From Adenanthera pavonina (taxonomy: Eukaryota > Streptophyta > Magnoliopsida > Fabales > Fabaceae), in the NCBI GenBank assembly GCA_026686845.1, contig JAIVEN010000004.1, positions 23,158,827 through 23,222,826 on the forward strand: a DNA stretch of 64,000 nt, written 5' to 3'. Positions within the stretch are counted from its first letter, which is position 1, and every line of letters starts with the position of its first letter. Shown here piece by piece: positions 10,455 through 21,664 of the stretch. The translations under genes and the position numbers were made by a program. Below the pieces are notes generated by a model. The model saw nothing but the letters and a program-made list of their open reading frames with translations. It was not told the DNA's origin and did no database searches.

Positions 10455-11983
10455 AATGATCTTGAATCTATTCTTGAAGAACAGGAATCTCAGGATGATT
10501 ATACTAGTTTTGTAAAACCTCAAGAAGATCATTCAAGTTCTGATGATGATATTCTTGATATTCGGTGTCCATACCAACATCTCCATAGCCAAGTATGTAA
10601 CATTAATCTGGCCAATCATCCATCCTCTACAGTACCTCTTCCCAATGTCAAAATCATGATACTTGCTGACAAATATGAAAACTCGGCTAAGGCTATTGGT
10701 TTTATTGACACAGGATCCTGTTGCAGTGTCATGAAACCTCATGTTCTACCACCTGATGAGTCGATGCCTCATGAAGAATATTTCACCACTGCTGATGGAA
10801 ATCCTTTCAAGATTGGTTTGATTTCCACAAAGAAAATCGGAATTCAATTCTTTCCAAATTGCACAGTCTGGACTAGAGTACTTAGGGGTCAATTGCCTAA
10901 TAAAGATTTGTTGATAGGAATGGATATATACCATCTTGCCAAAGGACTACAAATTCTCCCTCAAGGAATAAGGTTTAAGTCTTCCTTTTCTCCATGGGAG
11001 CCAATTAAGAATCTTTTTGAGCTTCAAAAGGTACCTCTGGGTTACAGTACTCTCATAGATCAATTTCTACCATTATGTCCAGAAAGTTATGACCAGTTTA
11101 ACCATCCTTATCCTCTTTGGAAAAACAAAGAATTCTTCATTCAACTTCCCTTTAAGAAGAATGAAGATGTCAATCCTACAAAAGCTTCCCATCCAGGAAT
11201 GTCTTCTAAAGATTTAAAGCTTGCCAGAGAAGAGTGTGCTAATCTCTTAACGCAAGGATTAATTGAACCCACTAAGTCACCATGGGCATGTCAAGCATTT
11301 TATGTTGAAAAGGATGTAGAAAAAAGAAGACGAAAGAAGAGGTTTGTTATTGGTTATAAACATCTTAATCACTTCTTACAGGGTGATAAATTTTCCCTTT
11401 CAAAGATTAATACTCAGACGGTTCATCTGAAGAAGGCAAAAATCTTTTCGAAGTTTGACCTCAAGGCGAGATTTTGGCAACTCAGAATCCACCCTGAAGA
11501 CAGATACAAGACTGCTTTCTACATACCCAATGCTCAATACCAATGGAAAGTGATGCCATTTGGGTTCAAACCTGCCCCGTCATTATTCCAAAAAGCTATG
11601 GTAAAAATCTTTGAACTTATCCTGCATTCAGCCCTAATCTACATAGATTATATTCTTCTGTATTCTTAAATAGAAGAGGCCCATAAATATCTACTGGCCC
11701 AATTCCACCAAATAGTCTAGACCTTCGAAATTATGCTTTCCTCCACCAAAAGCCAAATGGGCTATGCCCAAATCCAATTTTTAGGAATGACATTTTCTGA
11801 GGGACACTACCAACCTAGCCCACATATTGCTAGCCAATTATTGGACTTTCCTGACAAATTGACCTCTAAGAAAATTCAAAGTTTCTTGGGTATCATCAAT
11901 TATATCTGAGACTTTATTCCACGTGTCACTCAATATACCAGCCAGTTATCCAAACTTTTAAAAAAGAGTTTGACAAACAAATA
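10455..11983 (+). pseudogene. Pararetrovirus aspartic protease and reverse transcriptase, inactivated
   Basis: It continues in the frame of the coat region and is open to TAA 11667, so the zinc knuckle, protease and RT sit in one 484-codon stretch from 10215. The protease active site DTGS is at 10707-10718, followed about 75 residues later by LLIGMDIYHL. The RT fingers and palm begin near 11200; recognisable parts are SPWACQAFYVEK, VIGYKHLN, FSKFDLKARFWQLRI and MPFGFKPAPSLFQ. The polymerase motif, YIDD in active enzymes, reads YIDY at 11640-11651, so one catalytic aspartate is lost; the usual glycine in the KAGF-type block is arginine. The thumb (FLGMTFSEGHYQPSP) continues past stops at 11667, 11718, 11907 and 11982. 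Confidence 0.9.
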
Positions 11984-12440
11984 GAAGCAGTGAAAAAGCT
12001 GAAACATATTGCCCAACATCCACCTCCTTTAAAGATTCCCGATAAGGGTAATCTGATCTCATAGACAGATCCTAGTGAGCATTATTGGGGAGCTGTTCTC
12101 ATTGAAGAAGACAATGGAAAAAGGTATTACTGTGCACATGCTAGTGGATAATTCAAAGAAGCCGAAAAGCACTACCACACTATCTACAAGGAGATCCTCA
12201 TTTTTAAAAAAGGAATTGAAAAATTTAGTTTTTACATCAGCTTCAATCAATTCACTGTAGAAATGGACAACATACCATTTCCACCCATTTTGGATTAGAA
12301 GAAAAAATTACCCCTAGAAAAGTAGTTGCTTCGCTAGAAAGATTGGTTTTCTCGCTATAAATTCTCAGTAAAACACATCAAAGGAAAACATAATCTGTTA
12401 GTAGATTAGTTATCCAGACCTCTTAAAAAAATACCCAAAT
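11984..12440 (+). pseudogene. Pararetrovirus RNase H, frameshifted
   Basis: The frame changes between about 11983 and 12065. From 12065 the sequence reads TDPSEHYWGAVLIEEDNGKR, with the first RNase H aspartate, then the helix with HTIYKEILIFKKGIEKF (catalytic Glu position) and VEMDN (next Asp). The domain closes with KHIKGKHNLLVD-stop-LSRP near 12375-12425, the usual end of retro-element RNase H. Stops lie in the second half. This domain degrades the RNA template during reverse transcription in active relatives. Confidence 0.8.
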
Positions 12441-13488
12441 CATCACCATCAGAAAACAACCTCTCTTCATCCTCACCATTACCAACGTGCCAAAACATCA
12501 CCCAGTTCAGTATTCTCACATAAGCAGATAGTTAGTCCTTCCTCCAACCCAATACTCTACCACTGTCACAGAAGTAAATGTTATCGCCCGAAGAACTCTT
12601 TTCCACTATCTCCATCTTTTCCTTCAAGCCATAGGAATCTCACCAAAACCAAAATACTTTGACCCACTATTACCATACCTAGTCATCCCCTTCATCAAAG
12701 GACCAATCATCCCTGAGTTCATGTGATATGTCTGGTCTGTGTCAACCCTCTTTGCTTGTGCCTTCGCCTTACCACCAAAATAGACTTATCAGTATCTGAC
12801 TGATAAGAAAAATACCCAATCTAACCTATCTACTTTTCTTTCATGGTATGCTCCACTTCTAGTATGGAGAGGAAAACTTTACAATATCATCAATGAAAAT
12901 GATCTGTGGAATGTTTCTTCATATCAACAAAAGGTTTTTTCCTTCTTTGTGATTCATCGACCCTATGAGATGGATCATCTAGGAGAACTATATACTCCTG
13001 TTCAAACTCACGTATGGGGAACATCCATGCATTGGCCACTCCGTGAAAAAGAAGTTATTAATAAACTAAAAGAATTTCTTTTAAATCTTAATAATTTTGC
13101 AGGGAATACAACTGAGCAACAATGCACATCTCTTGGACCACTTCTTGGAGAATTTTTTGATCTAGATGAAATCATGACCACATGACAGGCTATTCATTTT
13201 GAATGGCCTCATCTCTCTTTGGCTCCAGTAAGAGAAGCTTCTTCCAGCCAAGATCTACCCATGATAGACCTTACAGAAGACCATGGCCCTCTACAATTCA
13301 TGGAATCACATGACTCGTATGAAGTAGACCCACAGTTCCTGCAGAACTGCTTGTCGTAGACACCTGGACAATCAGCTCCTCATGACCAGTTTGACATTGA
13401 TGTAGAGTTAGACAGGATAAGATTGAAAGCTCAAAAGAAAAAGAAAAAGAAGATGGACGGAGATATCAAGAATAAAGATAAACTTTAA
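12441..13488 (+). pseudogene. Uncharacterised C-terminal region downstream of RNase H in the pararetrovirus
   Basis: About 1 kb of further coding-like sequence lies between the RNase H end and the non-coding region. A Ser/Pro-rich linker (12440-12560) leads into blocks such as PKPKYFDPLLPYLVIPF (about 12645) and SWYAPLLVWRGKLYNI (about 12840). The frame of 12949-13185 (78 codons) is shared with the terminal part up to TAA 13486-13488. In between are stops at 13183 and near 13357. The end is very basic (AQKKKKKKMDG) after an acidic segment. No integrase, chromodomain or inclusion-body/transactivator motif was recognised. It could be a C-terminal polyprotein domain or a separate second ORF; function unknown. 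Confidence 0.6.
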
Positions 13489-13760
13489 TATGATTGTCGC
13501 TTATGCCGACAGTCTAAGTGTGTATATCATATTTGTCGCTTATACCGACAATCTGAGTGCATGTAACTTTTGTAAAAAGTATGGGTCTTTATGATAATCT
13601 GACACGGCCACTAGGGCATGTCTGCCACGAGTGTACTTTTATTTTGTTTGCTTGTAATAATTGTATGGTTAGAGTGTGAGGCTCATAGTCTATAAGAAGA
13701 GCCTACCTTATAAGAAGAGAGGGCAGGATTATCCGAAAACCCTCATTTGTGAAATACAAT
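13489..13760 (+). promoter_or_regulatory. Pararetrovirus intergenic region with probable promoter
   Basis: This is the only sizeable non-coding stretch of the viral genome, where plant pararetroviruses place the 35S-type promoter. Two direct repeats lie at about 13494-13530 and 13532-13567, each with the inverted pair TGTCG...CGACA. TATA-like elements CTATAAGAAG (13690s) and CTTATAAGAAG (about 13710) precede a pyrimidine/purine switch. No transcription start can be proved. Confidence 0.5.
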
Positions 13761-13847
13761 GCTTATTTTCTAAATCTTTCTCTCTTCTCTTTCCAAAATT
13801 CTAATCTAAACATATCTTCTTCTTGACTATAATATATTCAAATATGC

Positions 13848-14118
13848 TCTATACTTGTCTCATATGAAGAACCTGTGTAGCAGAAAGAATCGGAACCAGA
13901 TCCATATCTTGGTAACTATCTAGTAACTCTTACTCAAACATTCATATGATCAGATTATTCGGGGTTGAAAGTGATAATCTTAAAGTCCCCTTTAAGTCTT
14001 TAATGCCTAGGACAGGCTGTGTTTTACTTGGGAGAAAGCTAGATTATCATGATCTCCTTGTCTTAATTTATCGATTTGGATGGCTGTGTCTTAGTTACTG
14101 AGATTGGGATGACGACAT
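13848..14118 (+). repeat. Right terminal repeat of the pararetrovirus
   Basis: It matches 6729-7003, from TGCTCTATACTTG to GACGACATG. Similarity may trail on for about a dozen bases (AGCCTAA in both), that is, into the primer site. It represents the leader following the promoter, duplicated at the left end of the integrant. Confidence 0.85.
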
Positions 14119-14149
14119 GCTGAATAGCCTAACTCTTTTAACAAGTCAT

Positions 14150-14692
14150 TAATTTTTTATTATATTATTATTTAAACAAACTTGGATGATTCAAATCAAA
14201 TTTTTATTTTGACAGTGGCACACTTGCAAGAATTATGTACCAGGCCGCCATCAAAGACGTTTTATCCTACCCCACTATATATATAAACCATGTCATCTAA
14301 TTGTGAGGACGTACAATTGCGGAGGGACGCGTGTTAGTCAAACATGGCCAATTTGCAAATGCAGTAGTACTCAACCAATTAGATATCATTTCTTTTATCT
14401 TTTTTCATTTAAAAATTATATTTAACTTTGCTAATTGCTGCTATACATGGGCGTTTAAAACTAAAATAACAGTGAAATAAAAAAAACTGAAAATTGAGCA
14501 TCTTAGTCAAGCATAGCTCTCTCTAACTCGCTTTCCTTTCTTTGTTCTTCTTACACTTTTCTCATATAATAAATAAAAGTTTATGTGAGTTGAACGTCGA
14601 AGGCTCATTAAAATTAGGCCAAGCCTCATGTAACATCCTAAGTGTTTAAAATATAAAATAAGGACTAGCAGGTTAGGACATACACGCCATAA
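14150..14692. repeat. Tandem duplication, unit 1 right part (B), downstream of the pararetrovirus
   Basis: It starts TAATTTTTTATTATATTATT and is repeated at 15364-15915 with few differences, including the block GCGGAGGGACGCGTGTTAGT. Together with A (6088-6728) it makes one interrupted copy of the 1.2-kb unit. Confidence 0.9.
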
Positions 14693-15915
14693 ATTTAAGG
14701 GGGTATGTGTTCAATAATTTGATATGCTTCACTTTTAAAATTACAAGTTAATTAAGGATAGAAATTTATATAAATAAATCAAAAAATTTAAGTGGGTTTT
14801 TGTCAATATAGACTGGGACGTCTCAATTAATTATTAGATGTGGTAAAAAAACTAGTAAGATGCCGATCCTTCCCATTTACCCAATTCATTGAAAAATTAG
14901 ATCATGATGGGAAAGGTTGCTCTACATACCACCCAATATTGTCAGGAATCTTTTGATTACTGATGTATGATTTGTTATTCTTAAGAAATGAGATCATGAG
15001 TGACGTGGATTCCAAGAGATTCTCGAAACTAAAGTTTGAAGTCAATTTTAACAGTTTAAATTTTGGTTTATTTCATTTCTAAAATTGTAATATTTTTTAT
15101 GTTAACAGAAGGATAATATAATAAAAATTAATCTTTTAACTGTCAAACTTTTCTTGTTTCAGTCATTACATTAAAAAATTAAGAATGAAAAATATTAAAT
15201 CTGAATCATTCAAGTTAAATTTGGATGGTTCAAATCTTTCTTACGGTAGACTGGATTCTAATATATTTAAAGAGAGTGAATGTTAGTCTAGAAAAAAGAG
15301 AAAAAGCATGGATGTGCCACCCAATATTATAAAATTTTTTTATATCATATCTATTATATTATTTAATTTTTTATTATATTATTATTTAAATAAACTTGAA
15401 TGGTTCAAATCAAATTTTTATTTTGACAGTGGCACACTTGCAAGAATTATGCACCAGGCCGCCATTACCGACGTTTGATCCTACCCCACTATATAGGAAC
15501 CATGTCATCTAATTTTGAGGACGTACAATTGCGGAGGGACGCGTGTTAGTCAAACATGGCCAATTTTTCCATGTTCATCTCCAAATACAGTAGTACTCAA
15601 CCAATTAGATCTCATTTCTTTTATCTTTTTTTCATTTAAAAATTATATTTAACTTTGCTAATTGCTGCTATACATGGGCGTTTAAAACTAAAATAACAGT
15701 GAAATAAAAAAAATTGAAAATTGAACATCTTAGTCAAGCATAGCTCTCTCTAACTCGCTTTCCTTTCTTTGTTCTTCTTACACTTTTTGTGGACAATAAA
15801 TAAAAGTTTAGGTGAGTTGAATGTAAAGGCTCATTAAAATTAGGCCAAGCCTCATGTAATATCTTAAGTGTTTAAAATATAAAATAAGGACTAGCAGGTT
15901 AGGACATACACGGCA
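14693..15915. repeat. Tandem duplication, unit 2 (A'B'), without the viral insert
   Basis: A' (14693-15337) and B' (15364-15915) are adjacent here. Only about 26 bp (TTTTTTATATCATATC...) separate the last base shared with A from the first shared with B. This is the paralogous empty site of the integration. No ORF or known transposon ends were recognised in the unit; it contains a TATATAA-like element in B, so it may be host promoter or intergenic DNA. Confidence 0.9.
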
Positions 15916-16150
15916 CTGTGGCTAGCTTGATTGACACTGTGGCACCACTAGATGCTCTATATGACAACATCTTGCCAATTTTTTTAGTGAATTTTGAACG
16001 CATACAACTCCTAGTACAAACCTCTAATTCATACAATTCCAAAGCCTATGAGTTATACTGGTCATCTTTTAAGTATGGGTGCGAACCGCATCTCAAAATT
16101 GCTTCATATAGGGATTTTTGATTCTTGGGACCAAAATAGTTGCATTTAGG
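15916..16150. other. Unassigned sequence
   Basis: A 67-codon open stretch at 15918-16121 has no recognisable domain and no codon or neighbour support. Nothing further was identified. Confidence 0.4.
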
Positions 16151-17343
16151 CCAAAACCAAGCACCATCTCCCCCACATACCATTCCATGAGCCATTTGGC
16201 TACTAGACCTAATCCAACATGTCACAAATGATACAAGGACTCTAAAAGAGACGGATTTACCCCAAGAGAACCTCCCCTTGGAAATTTAACCTCCCTTGAG
16301 CCCTATCTTGACAAATGGATTATATATCTAATTCTCCTAAAGCCTACCAAAACAACCAACCAACTATAAAATCCACTCTAACATATCAAAGCACATATGG
16401 GGTAAATAACTTAGACACTCCCAAAACAAGACTTTCTCAACAATTAGAGAGCATGACTCATATCAATTGGGTGACAAGCAAAAGTATCATGAGGGACCCA
16501 AGAGGTCTCAAAACTAACAACCAATATCACATATATTCAAAAATAACACTAACTAGGTTCACAAGTATCGGCCCTAATAGGCAAGCAATGACACATTGGA
16601 ACCACAAAAGCATTGCAAAGACCATCTAAAAGTGTTACATGGCATCATTAGTGTCTCTACACTTAGCACAATACTAGAATAATGACACACATGTTTTGAG
16701 CTCAACACCAAAACAAATAGGAAGGAACTCTAGTATCCCCAATAGCCAAAACAAGAGAACTAAGCCTCCTTAACTTTTTCCTTGCTAGTGCTAGAACCTT
16801 CACATGTATTGTTAACCACAAAAAGGGGTGAGACAATGTTCTAGTAACCAAGGGTAAACTCATGCAAGCATATAATACAAGATATAATTCCACATGCATA
16901 AAATAAATGGAATGATGTAATGTAGATGATATGCAAGTACCCAAACCGATCATAGCTAAAACCATGTGCTCGTTACCATTATAAGGTAATCTTAACAAGT
17001 AGCCTCCTTCCAACAACGGTGAAGGTCAATTCCGGATCAACTACTAAGCTCTGTTCCCATTAGTCATGACTTGAACAAAGGCCATTACACTAATGGTTGG
17101 ACTATAGCAATCCTTCCTGTAGACCACCTAAATTGGTGGCTATTTAAAGAAGGTGCATTTCCAATCCACTGCCACTTATGTCTCCTAGCCAAAAGGATGA
17201 CAATTCAGTGATAGGGATATCACAACCCTCACTATTTGTGCACAAAGTCTCGTGTGCAATTTAGGGAATTAGCATACCGTGTGGTATTCAACGACATCAC
17301 CGAACTAGACATACTCAACCATGCATGATAACTAGTGATAATG
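16151..17343 (-). repeat. LTR1 copy c: old, strongly diverged LTR1, left segment
   Basis: It shows the same block order as the younger minus-strand copy at 17344: AACCTCCCTTGAGCCC near 16285, GGTGAGACAATGTTCTAGTA near 16830, ACCACCTAAATTGGTGG near 17125, and the GTGATAGGGATATCACAACC-like block near 17210. It was split by insertion of LTR1 copy d, whose target duplication TAATG lies at 17339-17343. The rest probably continues from 19774. Confidence 0.65.
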
Positions 17344-19768
17344 TGTAACACCCTACCTCTTGACACCTCTAGACTTGACAACAAACTTCAAAATTCAACC
17401 AAATACAACCCTAGCATCTCAAAACAACTTCTAATAACTTCAGAACACTAGAAATGAACCGTAAAAACATCAAAAACTATGTTGGGGCCGCGGTTACTAC
17501 AGTACCATTGCAGCTCCTGCCTCACCTGTTTTCACTCGCTTTGGCCTCCATTGGCGCGCGGCCTGGACTCTAGAGACACGATGACCCATGCTGATTTTGT
17601 ATATCAGTAACTTCCATACACCGGGGCAAACTTCCGATGCTCATAACTTTATGCTCCGACAACCGATTGACTTGATTCCAACTTCTATATGTCAACCTAC
17701 CAACTTCACCTTAAACCAACTCCATATAGAGATTATGGACCCTTGACACTGTTTTGGCCACTTATTGACCAAAACTCACCAATAACCTCCTCCAATTGTC
17801 ACCAAAGGTAAATGGTCACTCAAAGACTATTTATACAGGTTCAAAACTCCCAAACCAACTTGTCCAAAAAGGTTGCACCCCAAAGGATCCACCTCTCTGA
17901 GATTTGACTCCCTTGAACCCCAACTTGGCAAAATAGGCTATAGGCCCTAAAACACACCTATCAGGCCCAATTCCAACTTTCATCATACATAACACATACA
18001 CACAACATACTGACTTCTCAATATCCAAAACCATATAACCATACATACAACATTCATGCAAACCTTACAATGTCATACATTCAACAAAAAACCTTCTATC
18101 CTACTTGGCACAAGATACATTATCCAATTTACAAATACTACATGGACTATTCCCATGGATGTAGCTACTCCCGCATTTTCTTCGGACTAGTATTAGAACT
18201 GTCACCTAAAAGGTTAGTTCATGGGAGAGGCGTGTAAGACAATATCTCAGTAACCAGGGACAACCACACACACACACACATATATACATATATCTCATGT
18301 AACTCATGAATGCAATGTGAAATGAATGATATGCATGTCTCCCTCGCACACAGCTAGAACCACTGGCTATCGTTATAACAAGACATTTAATATAGGTAAC
18401 TTCCTTCTAACAGTCGATGAAGACTGATTCCGGGACATCACCAAGCTCACTTTACACTAATGCAACCCAGCTAAAGGTTACACTAGTGCTTGGACCGTGG
18501 CTTTCTTTCCCCTAAACCACCTTGAATTGGTGGTGATTTAGGGAAGTTGCAGTCTATTACCACCTGGCTCCCCTGGCCATAAGGGAGAATTTAGTGACAG
18601 GGATCCCATCCTTATCCTCCCTATTCATATCTCATATCATCATATTTCATATCATCATATATCATATCGTATCGTCATCACCACCAATCTACCATATATC
18701 GCAATCTCACAATGTTATGTGGTGATGCTCATGTATCAACATATAATCATCATCATTATCATGATCTCAATTTCATGCTATGCATCATGTCATGTCATGT
18801 CAATATCATCATCATAATCATCATAAACATCATCTAGCTGTGTGCATACCATGATATATAGAAAATAGTACACACAAGCACATCAATATCATGGTATACA
18901 AGAAACATGCATATATACACAAATATATATACTATCATACAATACAATACAATATAAACAAACACCCGGTTACCTTAGGTTGTCAATACCACGCTCGCAC
19001 GAGTTTCACAAGCTTTCTTGAATGCCAATCCCACGACTAGCCTTCTCCAAGTAGCCAAATAACCTTAACATTACCATAATACTTTGATTAACCACATATA
19101 CCAAATATCCAAACATTACAATTCCACTACTTTAGCCTTAACCCAAGGTTCCAACACCCTTTTCATGCATCATTAAGCTCTTAGGAACCATTCAACCATC
19201 ACGCAATTTCATACAACTTAGATTCCTCATATTCTTAACCAAGAACAATCTAGGGTTAAGCTCTAAACACATATAATCCCTTCAAAACTCACACCCAAGT
19301 AATAAGAACACCATAACATACTTTGTTAACCCATTTCATCCATTTCAATCAGTGGATTTCATCCTAAACTAGAAATCCCGACATATAACTAAAAAACCCT
19401 AAATCTCAACTGAAGAAAATGGAGAGGGAGGAGTAGAGAATACTTACAAACTTGAATCCAAGCTTCCAAGGTCTGAAAATCACTTCTAGATGCCGGAAAA
19501 CTCAAACCCTTGCAGAGCTCCCTTGGTTCTCCTCCATTTCTTTCTTTCCCAATCATCTGAAATGATCCGGATTTAAACAAAAATCTTGAATCTTGCCGCG
19601 GTGCCACCAAGTTCAACTAAAACCACGCCATTGGACTTACTCTCACTGTGGCGACCCTGCTTCTTGCCGTGGCATGGAGCTTTTACAGACTCCACTTGAA
19701 CCTTCCTTCGTCCTGTTTCCTCCGGTCTTGAACACAATGCTAATAAAGATATCATGAGGGGTGTTACA
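17344..19768 (-). mobile_element. LTR1 copy d: complete solo LTR with TSD
   Basis: The plus strand runs from TGTAACACCCTACCTC to GAGGGGTGTTACA, i.e. inverted TG...CA ends. The pentamer TAATG precedes (17339-17343) and follows (19769-19773) the element exactly. There is no internal domain, so it arose by LTR-LTR recombination of a Ty3-type element, or is a lone LTR. Its transcriptional direction, judged from the plus-strand copies, is minus. Its GC-rich blocks (near 17485 and 19600-19680) contrast with the AT-rich surroundings. Confidence 0.92.
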
Positions 19769-19773
19769 TAATG

Positions 19774-20330
19774 CCTATAAAATATGCTACTATGCACTCA
19801 TGGAACATGCATCACGATATCACATTCATCTTCATCATGCTAATTTCTATTTATATACATCCTTAATTCAAGATACATACTTAATCAAAATTTGGTTTTG
19901 AAGCATGATTTAAGATCCAACAAGCATTAAAATTCCCATAGAACCACCTAACCCCTCAAAACCACTTAATGCCTTAAAGACCCAAAATTCTTCATATAAC
20001 CAATTAGCTACTTTCCAAAAATTCGTTGCTTCCAAAGTCCTTCTTAAAGTGTATAAACTTCAATTAAACAAGTTTATACCCTACACAATTAATGAACACA
20101 AGAATCAAGTGGTGGCATAACCTCTAGTTGACCCAATTTAAAAAAAAAAATCATGTTTTCACCTCCTAATCAAGCAACTAACACCACACTCACTCATTAT
20201 TATACCCAAATCAACTCCTAAAAGCAATCATTAGCTCACATAATTTGAATACCATGGAAATCCCAAAGTTGGGGACTAAGGTTTAAAGGAATCATGACTT
20301 AAACACCCATAAACTATTACCTAAAGCCTG
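19774..20330. other. Probable remainder of LTR1 copy c and unassigned sequence
   Basis: The first part (TGCCTATAAAATATGC onward, CATCACGATATCACATTC) resembles the CATCATATC-rich interior of LTR1 and continues the interrupted copy c. From about 19900 on no relation could be established and no gene is visible. Confidence 0.4.
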
Positions 20331-20861
20331 TAGACACCAAGCAACACTTCTTTGAGGAATTCTAACATAATTTGACCCCAAAAATGGATTCCTTGGGTCC
20401 AAATTAGTTAAATACAAGTGTTGGTTTCAAGAAAAACTCAATGGAAAACTAAGTGAAAATTTAGGGTTTAATGAGTAATGTATGATGTTACTCATGAAAC
20501 CAGTGGCTAAAGTGCATGAATGATGATATGGCTAGGTTCAAGATAGTTGTGGAAGGTGTAGGAAGCAATGGAGTATTATAAGGTAGTTAATTTCCCTTAC
20601 TTGCAATGTATTGTCATATTTATTTTCAATGTGTTTGATGCTTTGTTATATGAGTATAATGTTGTTTTGAGATGGTTTAATGTTATTGGCTGAGTTGATT
20701 GAGGGATATTCAGACCCTGGGATGTCCATTTTTTTAAATGAAACTTTGCTAAAAATTTTGTGAAATTGTATGACTTCAATATGCTAATGTGATGAAATAT
20801 GTTTTCTTGATGTTTCCATGCCTAACATGATAATATGATAGCATGTTTAGGTATTAGCTAC

Positions 20862-20880
20862 TGAGATTCTTTGAATCTCA
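20862..20880. other. Conserved 19-nt hairpin in LTR2 copy a
   Basis: TGAGATTCTTTGAATCTCA forms an 8-bp stem with a 3-nt loop. The same position in the other three LTR2 copies holds the same stem with a different loop. Confidence 0.6.
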
Positions 20881-20915
20881 TGATCCCACATATTAACCAT
20901 ATTTAGGAAGCAATC

Positions 20916-21047
20916 ATGGCAAGACCTCCAAGGAAGAGAAATGAAAGGAGAAAGAACTTGTTGGTTAGATTGATAATGCTTGCATTGGCCATGAAGTATG
21001 AACTTTTATGTAAATTTGTAAGTATAATGCTAAATTTATTTCTCTAA
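20916..21047 (+). CDS. Small ORF in LTR2 copy a (43 aa, basic then hydrophobic)
   Basis: The ATG lies 35 nt behind the hairpin. The predicted peptide starts MARPPRKRNERRKN, with 8 Arg/Lys in the first 14 residues, and continues with a hydrophobic stretch (LIMLALAM) and a second aliphatic run. The LTR2 copy at 52676-52825 has an open frame with the same start and architecture, and the fragment at 40839-40934 a shorter variant. No family was recognised. It may be a real micro-ORF in the LTR or a by-product of a conserved nucleotide element; translation is not shown. Confidence 0.35.
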   Translation: MARPPRKRNERRKNLLVRLIMLALAMKYELLCKFVSIMLNLFL

Positions 21048-21664
21048 GCTTTTATGTTCCTTTAAGTTTTACTGAATGTATGGCATGATTTGAGGATGAA
21101 TTATGGCCATGTAAATATTTTACAACTCTTATTTGACAAGGTACTAGGATGTAAATGGTCATTCTGACCACTATAGAGTGAACCCGCCACTATTTGAACA
21201 TTTTGTGATGTAAAGTACAAATATTATATATGGTTAGAAGTAGACAAAAAAATCTTTAAAATGATCTAAAGAGCACTTAATTTGGATAAGTGTACGAATG
21301 ATAGAGAATTTTCAATTTTAGCCTAGAAAACTAGATTTTCTAAAATTGACCATATGAATAGTATAATTTCATGAAATTCACTGTACAAATTGGCTTAGCC
21401 ACTACTCTGTTTTACATTTTTCCCATGTTGACATTCTTTTAAGCTATCTGTAGAGACTTGAATCACTTGCATACAATTTATATTGAATTAGTTATGATTT
21501 TGTGAAATTTGTTTGGTAAAAAGATTTGGTTCACATGAACAATACCAACAATTTTGAAAAATTTTGTTTTTAAATTTTATGTGATTCAAGCTCCTAATTA
21601 AATATAAATGCACTTTATAATGATCTAATATGTAGGATGAAAGGTCCTAAATCAAGGTGTTATA

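Larger units (their letters stand above)
6729..14149 (+). mobile_element. Endogenous pararetrovirus (Caulimoviridae, petuvirus-like layout), degenerate, terminally redundant
   Basis: A viral integrant of about 7.4 kb. The coding order on the plus strand is movement protein, coiled-coil region, coat protein with zinc knuckle, aspartic protease, reverse transcriptase, RNase H and a further C-terminal region. There is no integrase. A tRNA-Met-complementary primer site lies at 7004-7015. About 270 bp are repeated at both ends (6729-7003 and 13848-14118). One genome unit measured from primer site to primer-site equivalent is about 7.1 kb, as expected for Caulimoviridae. Stops, frameshifts and an altered polymerase motif make it non-functional. 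A single-polyprotein layout resembles Petuvirus and related endogenous viruses; genus placement is inference. The last 30 bp before 14149 may be decayed viral or filler sequence. Confidence 0.9.
20331..21664 (+). repeat. LTR2 copy a: 3' part of a second gypsy-type LTR
   Basis: It aligns with 52020-53424 over its full length, including GACCCTGGGATGTCCATTTT (20716 here) and the GACTTGAATCAC block near 21455. It ends AAGGTGTTATA, the decayed form of GGTGTTACA. It abuts Sirevirus sequence at 21665. The 5' part is missing. Confidence 0.8.

Noticed and set aside
15918..16121. 67-codon frame as a host gene
   Set aside because: No domain, no upstream signals and no conservation elsewhere in the window.
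18601..18700. CATCATATC repeats as a CRISPR-like or satellite array
   Set aside because: They are low-complexity runs within LTR1, present in several copies, with no regular spacers.
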